A DNA stretch of 32,754 nt from FEN-1191 sp964528845 (GTDB taxonomy: Bacteria; Pseudomonadota; Gammaproteobacteria; Steroidobacterales; Steroidobacteraceae), in contig CAZGVE010000036.1 of NCBI GenBank assembly GCA_964528845.1, positions 1 to 32,754 on the forward strand. Direction: 5' to 3'. The stretch's first letter is position 1. Each line of letters starts with the position of its first letter. The notes below the pieces were generated by a model, which worked only from the letters and a program-made list of their open reading frames with translations, was not told the DNA's origin and did no database searches. Below, one piece after another: positions 9,753 through 18,825 of the stretch. Made by a program: the position numbers and the translations under genes.

Positions 9753-10619
9753 TCAGCGGATGAGTGTGCTGTCGATCTTGGACTGCAGGGATTGTCGCGT
9801 GAACGGCTTGACCAGGAAATTCCCGGCCCCGGCGTCGATGCTGCCCTGCACCGTTTCCCTGCGGGAGTCCGTCGTCATCATGATGATGGGGATGGCAGCC
9901 AGATCTGGCGACGCCTTCAGCTGCCGCGTGAGGGAAATACCGTCGGTTCCTGGCAGGCGGAAGTCCATCAGTATCAGATCCGGGTGTGCGAGGCGTAGCA
10001 TGCTGATCGCCTCGGCGCCGCTGGCCGCGAACGACAGCTCGTAGCGAGCGGCGTCGAGTGCGCCGGACACGAGTGCGGGTACCATCTCGTCATCGTCGAC
10101 CACCAGCAGCCGGGTGCGCAGCGCGTCGACGGTCCCGGGCAGCGGGCGAGATTCGGCGCTCGCGACGTCGTGTTCCAGACGGGTACTGGAACGATGCTCG
10201 TCGGCTCGCAATTGCATCATTTCTCGGCACGCGCTCCAGATCGTCATCGGCAACCGGAAGCCGTCGTAGGCGAGGGGCCAGTACAGCACGTAGTCGTCGA
10301 ATCGCTGCTGCCTGCACAGCTCGAAGGCCTTCGGAACCTCGTCCTTGGTGCACAGCAGGACGCTCCGGTGGCGGTGCTCGTTCACGAACGGCAGCAGGCG
10401 GTAAAGCCCCAGGTAATACACCTGCGCCTTGGCGATTCTATCGAAGGCGAGCACCAGAACATCGGGACTATGAGCCTCGAAATCCTTGCAGGCATTCTCG
10501 GCAACGGTGGAGACGCGCACGTTCTGGAAATGGACTTCGAGCAGACGAGCGAGCAGCTCGGCATCCCTCGCGCTGTCGGTGGCAATGAGGATACGTGCCT
10601 TTTCCGGGGCAGCCGTCAT
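9753..10619 (-). CDS. Two-receiver response regulator (first receiver degenerate)
   Basis: A 288-residue protein made of two receiver folds and no recognisable output domain. The N-terminal one (about 8-125) keeps the fold (ARILIATDSARDAELLARLL) but has neither the acidic pair nor a clear phospho-Asp, so it is probably a protein-binding module. The C-terminal one (about 168-288) is complete: Asp175-Asp177, phospho-acceptor Asp219 in LMDFRLPGTDG, Thr250 and Lys271 in VKPF. It may act as a phosphate shuttle or sink, or through protein contacts. Its ATG overlaps the stop of the REC-EAL gene by 4 nt. It is convergent with the hybrid kinase gene, 28 bp from its end, which makes it a likely relay partner (inference). 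Confidence 0.87.
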   Translation of the reverse strand: MTAAPEKARILIATDSARDAELLARLLEVHFQNVRVSTVAENACKDFEAHSPDVLVLAFDRIAKAQVYYLGLYRLLPFVNEHRHRSVLLCTKDEVPKAFELCRQQRFDDYVLYWPLAYDGFRLPMTIWSACREMMQLRADEHRSSTRLEHDVASAESRPLPGTVDALRTRLLVVDDDEMVPALVSGALDAARYELSFAASGAEAISMLRLAHPDLILMDFRLPGTDGISLTRQLKASPDLAAIPIIMMTTDSRRETVQGSIDAGAGNFLVKPFTRQSLQSKIDSTLIR

Positions 10620-11905
10620 GATTCCACCAGCAGCGCCTGGCGCGCCTGCCAGGTGACGAGCCAGCCGAGCAGCTGGTCCGCACTCATCGGCTTGCCGATG
10701 AAATAGCCCTGTGCGAGGTCGCAGTCGAGATCGTGCAGCAGCTCCCAGTCGTCCTGCGTCTCCACGCCTTCGGCCACCGATCGCATGCCTAAGCGACGCG
10801 CAATGCCCAGACTGCCCTCGAGCATCGGTCGGATGATCTGGTTGTTGCGCGCGCCGTGCACGAATCCGCGGTCGACCTTGAGTTCGGTGAATGGCACGTC
10901 CCGCAGCTGCGCCAGCGAGGAGTGACCAGTACCGAAGTCATCGATGGACAGCGTGAAGCGCGCCAGTCGCAGGCGCACCAGGTTTTCGAGTGGTGCCAGG
11001 GAGGAGTAAGCGAGGCGCGTCTCGGTGACTTCCAGCACGACGTCGATCGGTGTCGCACCCGCCTCGCGTACCAGGTCTGCAATGTGGCGCCAATAACCCG
11101 GTTGCAGCAGGCTCTGCATCGAGATGTTCACGGCAACGTGCGGATGCACTTCCGATCCTCGCCACATCGCCAGATCCTGTAGCGCCCGCCGCAGGACCCA
11201 ATCGGTCAGCTCCGAGATCTGGCCTTGATCCTCGACTGTGGAGATGAACTGATCCGGGCGGATGATGCCGAGCTGCGGGTGCTGCCAGCGCACCAGGGCT
11301 TCCAGGCCGACGAGCGCACCGCTCTTCAGATCGACCTGCGGCTGGTAATGCAGGACCCACTGCTGCTGGTTCACGGCGGCCCGCACCTCCTCGGCTGGGA
11401 ATTGCCGCTCGGCCGGCGGTGCGCAAGCAGAGGCTCGTGGCCGCCAGCATTGCAGCAGGGCACGCAGCGCGTTGCGGTTCGCCGGCTTGGTCAGTGCGCC
11501 GAGGATGGTCAGCTGCTGGCCACCGATCAGCTTCTGCACCGAGTGCATGACGCGTTCACTCTCCCCGCTCAGCAGTATCACCGACCCGCGGAACGGGCTG
11601 GCATTGAGCAGCTGGAGGAATTCCAGGCCATCCATCCCGGGCATGCGCAGGTCACAGATGATCAGTTGTGCGGAGTTAGGGTCATGCTCGACCTGCAGCA
11701 ACGCCTCCGGTGCGCTCAGTGCCGTGGTCGTCTGCGTGTAGCCCATGCTCTGCAGGCTGCGCACCTGCACATCGAGCATGTGAGGATCATCGTCCACGAG
11801 CAGGATGCTGGGGCGCGGCACCTCTTCGGGCGCCCGGCGGTCCCAAGGCCAAGAGGCCTCCGCCGATGGGAAGTCCCCCAAGAGCTCGACTGCGTGTTGC
11901 TGCAT
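10616..11905 (-). CDS. REC-EAL cyclic-di-GMP phosphodiesterase
   Basis: A 429-residue response regulator with an EAL output domain. Receiver: DDD at 38-40, phospho-acceptor Asp85 in CDLRMPGMDG, Lys140. EAL domain (about 175-420): GLEALVRW (201-208), NISMQS, EVTET, DDFGTG (322-327), KVDRGF with Lys343, AEGVET and QGYFIGKP. All the metal-binding and catalytic residues of active EAL enzymes are present, so it should hydrolyse c-di-GMP under receiver control. I chose the ATG at 11905, which has AAGGTCAGG just upstream. A GTG at 11938 in frame would add 11 residues. It is translationally coupled to the two-receiver gene. It faces the kaiBC-kinase operon and is a plausible output of it. Confidence 0.91.
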   Translation of the reverse strand: MQQHAVELLGDFPSAEASWPWDRRAPEEVPRPSILLVDDDPHMLDVQVRSLQSMGYTQTTTALSAPEALLQVEHDPNSAQLIICDLRMPGMDGLEFLQLLNASPFRGSVILLSGESERVMHSVQKLIGGQQLTILGALTKPANRNALRALLQCWRPRASACAPPAERQFPAEEVRAAVNQQQWVLHYQPQVDLKSGALVGLEALVRWQHPQLGIIRPDQFISTVEDQGQISELTDWVLRRALQDLAMWRGSEVHPHVAVNISMQSLLQPGYWRHIADLVREAGATPIDVVLEVTETRLAYSSLAPLENLVRLRLARFTLSIDDFGTGHSSLAQLRDVPFTELKVDRGFVHGARNNQIIRPMLEGSLGIARRLGMRSVAEGVETQDDWELLHDLDCDLAQGYFIGKPMSADQLLGWLVTWQARQALLVES

Positions 11906-12106
11906 CCTGACCTTGGCCGCGGGCCGGACACGGGGCACCGGGTCGGGCGAGCTATGCGTGGCTACGGGACGCCGAGATTAAGTTCAGTGTGGCAGCCATA
12001 CCGTGTCCCACCTCCCGTTCCGCTGGACAGTGTCTAGATCACGTCCCTCATTGCGCCGCACCAATCGGTGTCTCCCGAGCGCGCGATCTCGGGCGCCACG
12101 CGTGGC

Positions 12107-13540
12107 TCAGGCGTGAAACGCCGGCTGCGCCTCGTAGGGCGCATCGCCGGTGTTCGGGCGGGTCAGCCGCGCGAGGCCCAGCGGATCGGGTGGCAGCGTG
12201 ATCAATGCGCGCAGTCCCGGCTGCTGGTCCTGCAGCTGCAGCGCGCTGCCGTGCAATCGCGCGACCGCCTCGACCAGGCTCAGGCCCAGTCCCACCCCAG
12301 GGGTACCGCGACTGACGTCGCCGCGATAGAAGCGCTGCGTCACCTTCGGCACTTCGGCAGCCGGAATCCCGGGGCCGGAGTCGGCCACCGCCATCTCGAC
12401 GCCCTCATCGGGGCGCAGCAGCACCGACACCGTAATCTCGCCGCCCTCCGGCGTGTACTTCAGGGCATTGTCGATCAGGTTGCCGAGCGCCTGCGCCAGC
12501 AGCACCGAGTCCCCGCGCACCGGCGCCACCGCACTGGTCTGCAGCGTGAGCTGGATGCCCTTTTGTTCGGCGGCCGGCAGGTAGAACTCGACCGCCGCGG
12601 TCGCGAGTTCTGCCAGGTCCAGCGACACGAAGCCCGAGCGGCGCATGCCGCTGTCGATCTCGGCCAGGCGCAGCAGCGCATTGAAGATGCCGATCACGCG
12701 ATCGACGTCGGCCACCGCGGCCTCGATCTCGGCAAAGGTCAGCTCCGCGCCGGGCCTGGTCAGCGACAGTTCCTCGAGCCGCGAGCGCAGCTCGGCCAGC
12801 GGCGTGCGCAGGTCGTGCGCGATCGCATTGGACACGTCGCGGATGCCATGAATCAGCTGCTCCATCTGGTCGAGCATGCCGTTGATGGTGCGCGAGAGCG
12901 CATTGAGCTCATCGCCGCGGTGCTGGGTCGGCAGCCGCTCGCGCAGCGAGCCGCGCACGATCCCGGTCATCGACTGGCCGATGTCGTGGATGCGCAGCAG
13001 CAGTGCGCGGCGGATCAGGATGCCGCCGACCGCGCCGAGGATCGACAGGATCGCTACCGCGCTCGCCAGTGCATACCAGAAGTAGTGTTCCAGCGGCGCG
13101 TACAGCGCCAGGTCGCGCGCGACCAGCAGGTGGTAGTCGCCGGGCAGCGTGACGGCCACTGCCGCGGCCTTCACGGTCTGGCCGCGGCGCACGACGCTGA
13201 TATTGTGCACGTTCGGATCACCGGCCTCGTTCATCGGCCAGGCCCGCAGGTTGCCGGCGAGCGGCTTGTAGTTCGCGTCGGTCAGCAGCAGCAGGCGCTC
13301 GCCTGCGACGTGCAGGCGCACGCGCGCCTCGATATAGGTGACGAGGCCGTCGGCACCGTCGTGGCGGAACACCTCGGTGAGCCGCAGCGCATCGGCCTGC
13401 AGGATCTCGACGCGGCCATCCTCGATCGTGACCTTCCACGCATACCACAGCGGAGCTGCGAACAGCGCCAGCGCCAGCAGTCCAAGGCCGGTATAGGCGG
13501 CCGCGAGATTCGCGGCCGAGGAGCGCATGACGCGGATCAT
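12107..13540 (-). CDS. Membrane sensor histidine kinase (EnvZ/QseC type)
   Basis: A 477-residue two-transmembrane kinase. TM1 spans about residues 12-35, a periplasmic sensor region 36-150, and TM2 about 155-177. HAMP (about 178-232) is followed by HisKA with His242 in AHDLRTPL, then HATPase with GNLIDNALKY, DSGPGIP and GVGLGLSL. The C-terminal ~30 residues are Pro-rich and unassigned. It is the last gene of the adaptor-pump-regulator-kinase operon and begins 27 bp after the regulator gene, its obvious cognate. The sensed signal is unknown; the pump suggests a toxic compound or an envelope cue. Confidence 0.92.
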   Translation of the reverse strand: MIRVMRSSAANLAAAYTGLGLLALALFAAPLWYAWKVTIEDGRVEILQADALRLTEVFRHDGADGLVTYIEARVRLHVAGERLLLLTDANYKPLAGNLRAWPMNEAGDPNVHNISVVRRGQTVKAAAVAVTLPGDYHLLVARDLALYAPLEHYFWYALASAVAILSILGAVGGILIRRALLLRIHDIGQSMTGIVRGSLRERLPTQHRGDELNALSRTINGMLDQMEQLIHGIRDVSNAIAHDLRTPLAELRSRLEELSLTRPGAELTFAEIEAAVADVDRVIGIFNALLRLAEIDSGMRRSGFVSLDLAELATAAVEFYLPAAEQKGIQLTLQTSAVAPVRGDSVLLAQALGNLIDNALKYTPEGGEITVSVLLRPDEGVEMAVADSGPGIPAAEVPKVTQRFYRGDVSRGTPGVGLGLSLVEAVARLHGSALQLQDQQPGLRALITLPPDPLGLARLTRPNTGDAPYEAQPAFHA

Positions 13541-13567
13541 GCGGCACCCCGCGCGCTTGAGCGCTGG

Positions 13568-14248
13568 TCAGTCATGCGAGCTCATCCGGTAGCCGGCGTT
13601 GCGCACCGTGCGCAGCAACGGACGCTCGAAATCCGCATCGATCTTCTGGCGCAGCTTGCTGATGTGCACGTCGACCACGTTGGTCTGCGGATCGAAGTGA
13701 TAGTCCCAGACGTTCTCGAGCAGCATCGTGCGCGTGACCACCTGGTCGGCATGGCGCATCAGGTACTCGAGCAGCTTGAACTCCCGCGGCTGCAGCGCGA
13801 TCGGGCGCTCGCCGCGCGTGACCTTGCGGGTCAGCAGATCGACGCGCAGGTCGGCGACCTCGAGCCGGGTCTGCGCGCCATCGCCCTGGGCGCGCCGCGT
13901 CAGCGCATCGAGCCGCGCGAGCAGCTCGCCGAACGCGAACGGCTTGGTCAGGTAATCGTCGCCGCCGGCACGCAGTCCGCGGATGCGCTCATCGACGTCG
14001 GCCAGCGCGCTCAGGATCAGGATCGGTGTGCGCTTGCCGGACTTGCGCAGCGCCTCGATGATCGCCAGCCCGTCGATGTCCCCGGGCAGCATGCGATCCA
14101 GGATGATCGAGTCATAGGGCTCGCTCGCGGCGAGGAACATGCCGTCGCGGCCATTGCCGGCGTGCTCGACCGTGTGCCCGGCTTCCTTCAGGCCCTTGAC
14201 CACGAACTGCGTGACACGCTCGTTGTCTTCGATCAGCAGTACCTTCAT
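13568..14248 (-). CDS. OmpR-family response regulator
   Basis: A 226-residue regulator. The receiver has Glu7-Asp8 in LLIEDNE, phospho-acceptor Asp51 in ILDRMLPGD, Ser80 and Lys102 in TKPF. The winged-helix DNA-binding domain covers about 125-224 (LQPREFKLLEYLMRH, then DVHISKLRQKID and RTVRNAGYRM). OmpR-type winged helices bind direct repeats about 10 bp apart. A repeat of that kind (18722-18739) lies upstream of the first gene of this operon, so positive autoregulation of the pump operon is likely. It sits between the pump (33 bp) and the kinase (27 bp). Confidence 0.94.
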   Translation of the reverse strand: MKVLLIEDNERVTQFVVKGLKEAGHTVEHAGNGRDGMFLAASEPYDSIILDRMLPGDIDGLAIIEALRKSGKRTPILILSALADVDERIRGLRAGGDDYLTKPFAFGELLARLDALTRRAQGDGAQTRLEVADLRVDLLTRKVTRGERPIALQPREFKLLEYLMRHADQVVTRTMLLENVWDYHFDPQTNVVDVHISKLRQKIDADFERPLLRTVRNAGYRMSSHD

Positions 14249-14281
14249 GCGACTGGCTGCCCTTGGACCATGCCCCGCGGA

Positions 14282-17200
14282 TCAAGCCCCGCCGGTCAGT
14301 GGCGAGCCGGACTCGAACCGCCCCGCGCGTGCCGCGGCGACCGCCGCCTCGACCGTCCGCTTGGCCGCCGAGCGCTGCCGGCCGGTGAAGCGGTCCAGGA
14401 ACAGGTATACCACCGGCGTCGTGAACAGCGTCAGCGCCTGGCTCAGCAGCAGGCCACCGACCATCGTGAACCCGAGCGGCCGGCGCAGTTCCGAGCCGGT
14501 GCCGGTACCCAGCATCAGGGGCATCGCGCCGAGCAGCGCGGACATGGTCGTCATCATGATCGGCCGGAAGCGCAGCAGGCAGGCCTCGCGGATCGCTACT
14601 TCCGGCGGCAGCCCGCGTTCCCGTTCGGCCTGCAGTGCGAAGTCGACCATCATGATGCCGTTCTTCTTGACGATGCCGATCAGCAGGATGATACCAATCA
14701 GCGCGATCACCGACAGGTCGAAATGGAACAGCATCAGCATCAGCAGCGCGCCGACACCGGCCGAGGGCAGCGTCGAGAGGATCGTGAGCGGGTGGATGTA
14801 GCTCTCGTACAGCATCCCCAGGATGATGTAGACCACCACCAGGGACGCCAGAATCAGGTACGGCGTGCTCTTCAGCGAGCTCTGGAACGCCTGCGCATTG
14901 CCCTGGAAGGTACCGCTGATCGTCTCGGGCATCTTCATCGACTTGGTCAGGTTCGTGATCGCATCCACGGCGGTGCCGAGTGCGGCCCCCGGAGCCAAGT
15001 TGAACGATAGCGTCACCGCGGGAAACTGGCCCTGGTGGTTGACCGACAGGAACGCCGTATGGTCGGTGTCGTACTTCACGAACGTGGACAGCGGCACCAT
15101 GGTCCCGGTGGTCGGCGACTTGATGTAGAGCTGGTTGAGTGTGGCCGGATCGCCCTGCAGCGCGGGAGTGATCTCGAGTATCACGTGGTAGCTGTTCAGC
15201 TGCGTGAAATACTGCGTGACCTGGCGCTGCCCGAAGGCATCGGACAGTGTCGCGTCGATCAGCGACGGCTGGATGCCGAAGCGCGCGGCCTGGTCGCGGT
15301 CGATCGTGACCGACAGCATCGTGCCGTTGGTCTGCTGGTCCGAGGCCACGTCACGCAGCTGCGGCAGCTCCTGGAAACGGGCCAGCAGTCGCGGCGCCCA
15401 GCTGTTCAGTTCGCCGAGGTCCGAGTCCGTCAACGTGTACTGGTACTGGGTACGGGTCTGGCGCCCACCGACGTTCAGATCCTGGTTCGCCTGCAGGAAC
15501 GCGGTCGCTCCGTTCACCTTCGCGAACTGGCGCCGCAGGCGCGTGATCACCTCATCCACCGTGGACTTGCGCTCGCTGCGCGGCTTGAGCGCGATGAACA
15601 GGTTGCCGCTGTTGATCGCGCGGCCGCCGCCGACTGACGCGCCCCAGCTCGCGACGTCCGGATCACGCGCGACGATGTCCGTGATCAGGTGCTGGCGGCG
15701 CAGCATCTCGGTGAAGGAAATGTCCTGCGGGGCGTCGGAGGCGCCCGAGATCACGCCGGTGTCCTGCTGCGGGAAGAACCCCTTGGGGATCAGGATGTAC
15801 AGCACGATCGAGAGCGTCACCGTCGTGGCGAACACCGCGAGGGTCGCGCGCTGGTGGCGCAGCACGAAATCCAGGCCGCGCTCATAGCCGCCGCGCAGCG
15901 CATCGAAGCCGCGCTCGATCAGCAGGTAGGCCTTCCCATGCTTGATCTCGTGCTCGTTGCGCAGGAACAGCGCGGCCATGGTTGGCGAGAGCGTCAGCGC
16001 CACGAACGCCGACACGGCGATCGTCATCGTGACCGTGACCGCGAACTCGCGGAACAGGCGGCCGATGATGCCACCCATCAGCAGCAGCGGGATGAACACC
16101 GCGACCAGCGACACGCTGATCGATATGATGGTGAAGCCGATCTCGCGCGAGCCCTTGAGCGTCGCCTCGAACGGCGTCATGCCGGCCTCGATGTGACGGT
16201 AGATGTTCTCGAGCATCACGATGGCGTCGTCGACCACGAAGCCCACCGCGATCGTGAGCGCCATCAGCGACAGGTTGTCGAGCGTGTAGCCGACCACGTA
16301 CATCAGCGCCGCGGTGCCGAGCAGCGCCAGCGGCACGGTCACGCCCGGGATGATCGTGGCCCAGAAATTGCGCAGGAACAGGAAGATCACCATCACGACC
16401 AGCGCGACGCTCAGGCACAGCGTGAACTCCACGTCGTGCAGCGAGGCCGTGATCGTGGTGGTGCGGTTCACGAGCTTATCGACCTTGAGCGAGGGCGGCA
16501 CCGACAGCAGCGCATGCGGCAGCTGCTGCTCGACGCGCCGCGCGGTCTCGATCACGTTGTAGCCGGGCTGCTTGAACACCATCAGCTGGATGCCGGCCTT
16601 GCCGTTCTGCCACGCCGCGACCTGTGAGTTCTCCGGCGCATCCACCGCCACACCGATGTCGCGGATGCGCACCGGCGCGCCATTGCGGTACGCGATCACG
16701 ATGTCATTCCATGGCGCGGCGCGGTCGAGCTGATCGTTGTCGTAGATCGTATAAGCATGTTCCGGGCCGTTGATCGAGCCCTTGGGCGCGCTGACGGTCG
16801 CGGTGGTCATGACTCCGACGATGTCCTCGAGCTGGATCCCTAAGGCCGCGATCTTGGCCGGGTCGACCTGCACCCGCACCGCCGGCTTCTTCTGTCCCAT
16901 GATGCCGACCTGCGCGACACCGGGAATCTGCGAGATCTGCTGCGCGATCATGTTCTCGGCGTAGTCATCGACTACCGTGAGGGGCAGCACGTCCGAGTGC
17001 GCCGAGAGCACCAGGATCGGGCCGTCGGCCGGGTTCACCTTCTTGTAGCCGGGCGGGGACGGCAGGTTCTTCGGCAGCTGTCCGGCCGCCGCGTCGATCG
17101 CCGACTGCACGTCCTGCGCGGCCGCGTCGATGTTGCGATCCAGGTCGAACTGCAGCGTGATCGAGCTGCTTCCCAGCACATTGACCGAGGTCATCTGCGT

Positions 17201-17431
17201 GACGCCCGGAATCTGCGCGAACTGCCGCTCGAGCGGCTGGGCCACCGAGGAGGCCATGGTCTCGGGGCTGCCGCCCGGCAGATTGGCGCCGACCTGGATG
17301 GTCGGAAAGTCGACCTGGGGCAGCGGCGCGACCGGCAGCAGCGGCCAGGCCACCAGACCGATCAGCAGGATCCCGCCCATCAGCAGCGAGGTGGCGATCG
17401 GCCGGCGGATGAACGGCTCGGAAATATTCAT
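14282..17431 (-). CDS. RND efflux pump inner-membrane transporter (MdtB/MdtC-like)
   Basis: A 1049-residue proton-driven exporter of the HAE1 class. The N-terminus MNISEPFIRRPIATSLLMGG is typical of MdtB/MdtC/MuxB proteins. The proton-relay aspartates are Asp401-Asp402 in GFVVDDAIVMLEN, and the second half has the matching GIVKKNGIMMVDFAL in its TM10 region. Twelve membrane helices in two sets of six and two large periplasmic loops are apparent. It overlaps the adaptor gene by 4 nt (ATGA). MdtABC systems use two different transporters, but only one is encoded here, so it is probably a homotrimer. No TolC-like outer-membrane gene is in the operon. Substrates are not predictable. Confidence 0.94.
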   Translation of the reverse strand: MNISEPFIRRPIATSLLMGGILLIGLVAWPLLPVAPLPQVDFPTIQVGANLPGGSPETMASSVAQPLERQFAQIPGVTQMTSVNVLGSSSITLQFDLDRNIDAAAQDVQSAIDAAAGQLPKNLPSPPGYKKVNPADGPILVLSAHSDVLPLTVVDDYAENMIAQQISQIPGVAQVGIMGQKKPAVRVQVDPAKIAALGIQLEDIVGVMTTATVSAPKGSINGPEHAYTIYDNDQLDRAAPWNDIVIAYRNGAPVRIRDIGVAVDAPENSQVAAWQNGKAGIQLMVFKQPGYNVIETARRVEQQLPHALLSVPPSLKVDKLVNRTTTITASLHDVEFTLCLSVALVVMVIFLFLRNFWATIIPGVTVPLALLGTAALMYVVGYTLDNLSLMALTIAVGFVVDDAIVMLENIYRHIEAGMTPFEATLKGSREIGFTIISISVSLVAVFIPLLLMGGIIGRLFREFAVTVTMTIAVSAFVALTLSPTMAALFLRNEHEIKHGKAYLLIERGFDALRGGYERGLDFVLRHQRATLAVFATTVTLSIVLYILIPKGFFPQQDTGVISGASDAPQDISFTEMLRRQHLITDIVARDPDVASWGASVGGGRAINSGNLFIALKPRSERKSTVDEVITRLRRQFAKVNGATAFLQANQDLNVGGRQTRTQYQYTLTDSDLGELNSWAPRLLARFQELPQLRDVASDQQTNGTMLSVTIDRDQAARFGIQPSLIDATLSDAFGQRQVTQYFTQLNSYHVILEITPALQGDPATLNQLYIKSPTTGTMVPLSTFVKYDTDHTAFLSVNHQGQFPAVTLSFNLAPGAALGTAVDAITNLTKSMKMPETISGTFQGNAQAFQSSLKSTPYLILASLVVVYIILGMLYESYIHPLTILSTLPSAGVGALLMLMLFHFDLSVIALIGIILLIGIVKKNGIMMVDFALQAERERGLPPEVAIREACLLRFRPIMMTTMSALLGAMPLMLGTGTGSELRRPLGFTMVGGLLLSQALTLFTTPVVYLFLDRFTGRQRSAAKRTVEAAVAAARAGRFESGSPLTGGA

Positions 17432-18621
17432 GGTGCGCGCCTGCGGGCGAGCTCGTCCGGCGCCTTGAGCGCGCCGGGCTGCGCCATCAGCGCCGCGCTG
17501 TGCACGTGCGCGCCGGGCTGCAGCCGGTACTGGTTGCTCGTCACCACCTGCTCGCCGGGCGCGAGGCCCGTGCTGACGACGGTCAGATCGCCGGCCTGTG
17601 CGCCGAGCGTGAGCGCGCGGGCCTCGACCGTGGAATCCGCCTTGATCACGTAGGTGAACGGACCGTTCGGACCGTGCTGGATCGCGGCATTCGGCACGGT
17701 CAGCGCGTTGCGCTGGTGTTGCACCAGCACCCGCGTGTTGACGAACTGTCCGGGCCAGAGCGTGTTGTGCACGTTCGGGAAGGTCGCCTTCAGGCGCATC
17801 GTACCGGTCGTGGCATCGATCTGGTTGTCGATCAGCGCAAGGCTGCCGGTGTCCAGCGCGCTCTTGCCATCGCGCGACAGCGCCGTGACCTGTACCGCTC
17901 CGGCGGCGAGCGCCTGGCTGACGGTCGGCAACGCATCCTCGGGCAGCGTGAACAGGATCGAGATCGGCTGGATCTGGGTCACGACGACGATGCCGCGGGT
18001 ATCGCTCGCGTGCACGATGTTGCCCGGGTCGACCAGGCGCAGCCCGGTGCGGCCGGAGATTGGGGAGGTGATGCGCGTGTAGTCGAGCTGGGTGCGGGCG
18101 TTGTCGATCGTGGCCCGGTCGACCTGGACCTGCGCCTTCAACTGATCAACCAGGGAGCGCTGTGCGTCGAGCTGCTGGCGGCTGACCAGGTTCTGCGGGA
18201 TCAGCGCCTCGTAGCGATCCATGTCGCGCTGCGCACCGGCGAGGTTGGCGGCATCGCGCGCCTGCACCGCCAGCGCCTGGTCGAGGGCCGCCTGCGCCGG
18301 GCGCGAATCGATCTGCGCGAGTAGCGCGCCTTTCTGGACCATCTGCCCCTCGGTGAATTCCACGCGCTCGAGCGCCCCGTCGATGCGCGCGGTGATGGTC
18401 GCGGTATTGAACGCCTGCACGGTGCCGAGCCCGTCCAGGTAGATCGGAACATCGGTCCGGGATACGACCGCGCTGTCGACCAGGATCGCGCCGCCGGCGC
18501 CCCCGCCAGGGCCGCCCTTCTCAGCGGCGCGCAACCCAGGCGCGAGCGCGCCGATCGCGACCAGGACGAGTACGCGACTCCAGGAGCGAACGGCCGGTAA
18601 ATCAAACAAATTCAACATCAT
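17428..18621 (-). CDS. RND periplasmic adaptor (MdtA-like membrane fusion protein)
   Basis: A membrane fusion protein of about 397 residues that links the RND pump to an outer-membrane channel. An N-terminal hydrophobic signal segment (SRVLVLVAIGALAPGLRAA) precedes a Gly-rich linker. Next come the lipoyl-like half (TDVPIYLDGLGTVQAF, ARIDGALERVEFTEG), a coiled-coil hairpin rich in Ala/Gln, the second lipoyl half (ITSPISGRTG), a beta-barrel and a membrane-proximal domain. AGGAG lies 12 nt upstream of the ATG at 18621; in-frame ATGs at 18633 and 18618 are alternatives. No lipobox Cys is seen. It is the first gene of a four-gene operon and is coupled to the pump gene by a 4-nt overlap. Confidence 0.92.
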   Translation of the reverse strand: MMLNLFDLPAVRSWSRVLVLVAIGALAPGLRAAEKGGPGGGAGGAILVDSAVVSRTDVPIYLDGLGTVQAFNTATITARIDGALERVEFTEGQMVQKGALLAQIDSRPAQAALDQALAVQARDAANLAGAQRDMDRYEALIPQNLVSRQQLDAQRSLVDQLKAQVQVDRATIDNARTQLDYTRITSPISGRTGLRLVDPGNIVHASDTRGIVVVTQIQPISILFTLPEDALPTVSQALAAGAVQVTALSRDGKSALDTGSLALIDNQIDATTGTMRLKATFPNVHNTLWPGQFVNTRVLVQHQRNALTVPNAAIQHGPNGPFTYVIKADSTVEARALTLGAQAGDLTVVSTGLAPGEQVVTSNQYRLQPGAHVHSAALMAQPGALKAPDELARRRAP

Positions 18622-18721
18622 GGAACCAGCCATCTCCTGCGAGCCGACGCCTCGAGTCCGCGGTGTGGCGTCACGAGCACTCCAGCATAGGCCAGGGCGC
18701 ATGAAGCGCAGGTGGCCGGAA

Positions 18722-18739
18722 CGTTAATCCCCGTTAATC
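18722..18739 (-). promoter_or_regulatory. Direct-repeat operator of the RND operon
   Basis: On the minus strand GATTAACG occurs twice with a 10-bp period (18732-18739 and 18722-18729), the arrangement used by OmpR-family dimers. About 33 bp downstream is TATGCT (18689-18684), a possible -10 with no good -35 at the expected spot, as in activator-dependent promoters. The leader to the adaptor start would be roughly 55 nt. The assignment to the operon's own regulator is inference. Confidence 0.55.
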
Positions 18740-18825
18740 TGGAACCCTAGGTGGGGGTTTCCCGACGCAGGTCACGGTCCAGAGCCGGCCCGTGGCCGCG
18801 GCGCTCCAGGCGCTATGATGCGGCG

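Noticed and set aside
12068..15010. A 980-codon open frame on the plus strand
   Set aside because: It lies antisense to the kinase, regulator and pump genes. Its translation is Arg/Gln/His/Ala-rich with no domain, as expected for the mirror of GC-rich genes.
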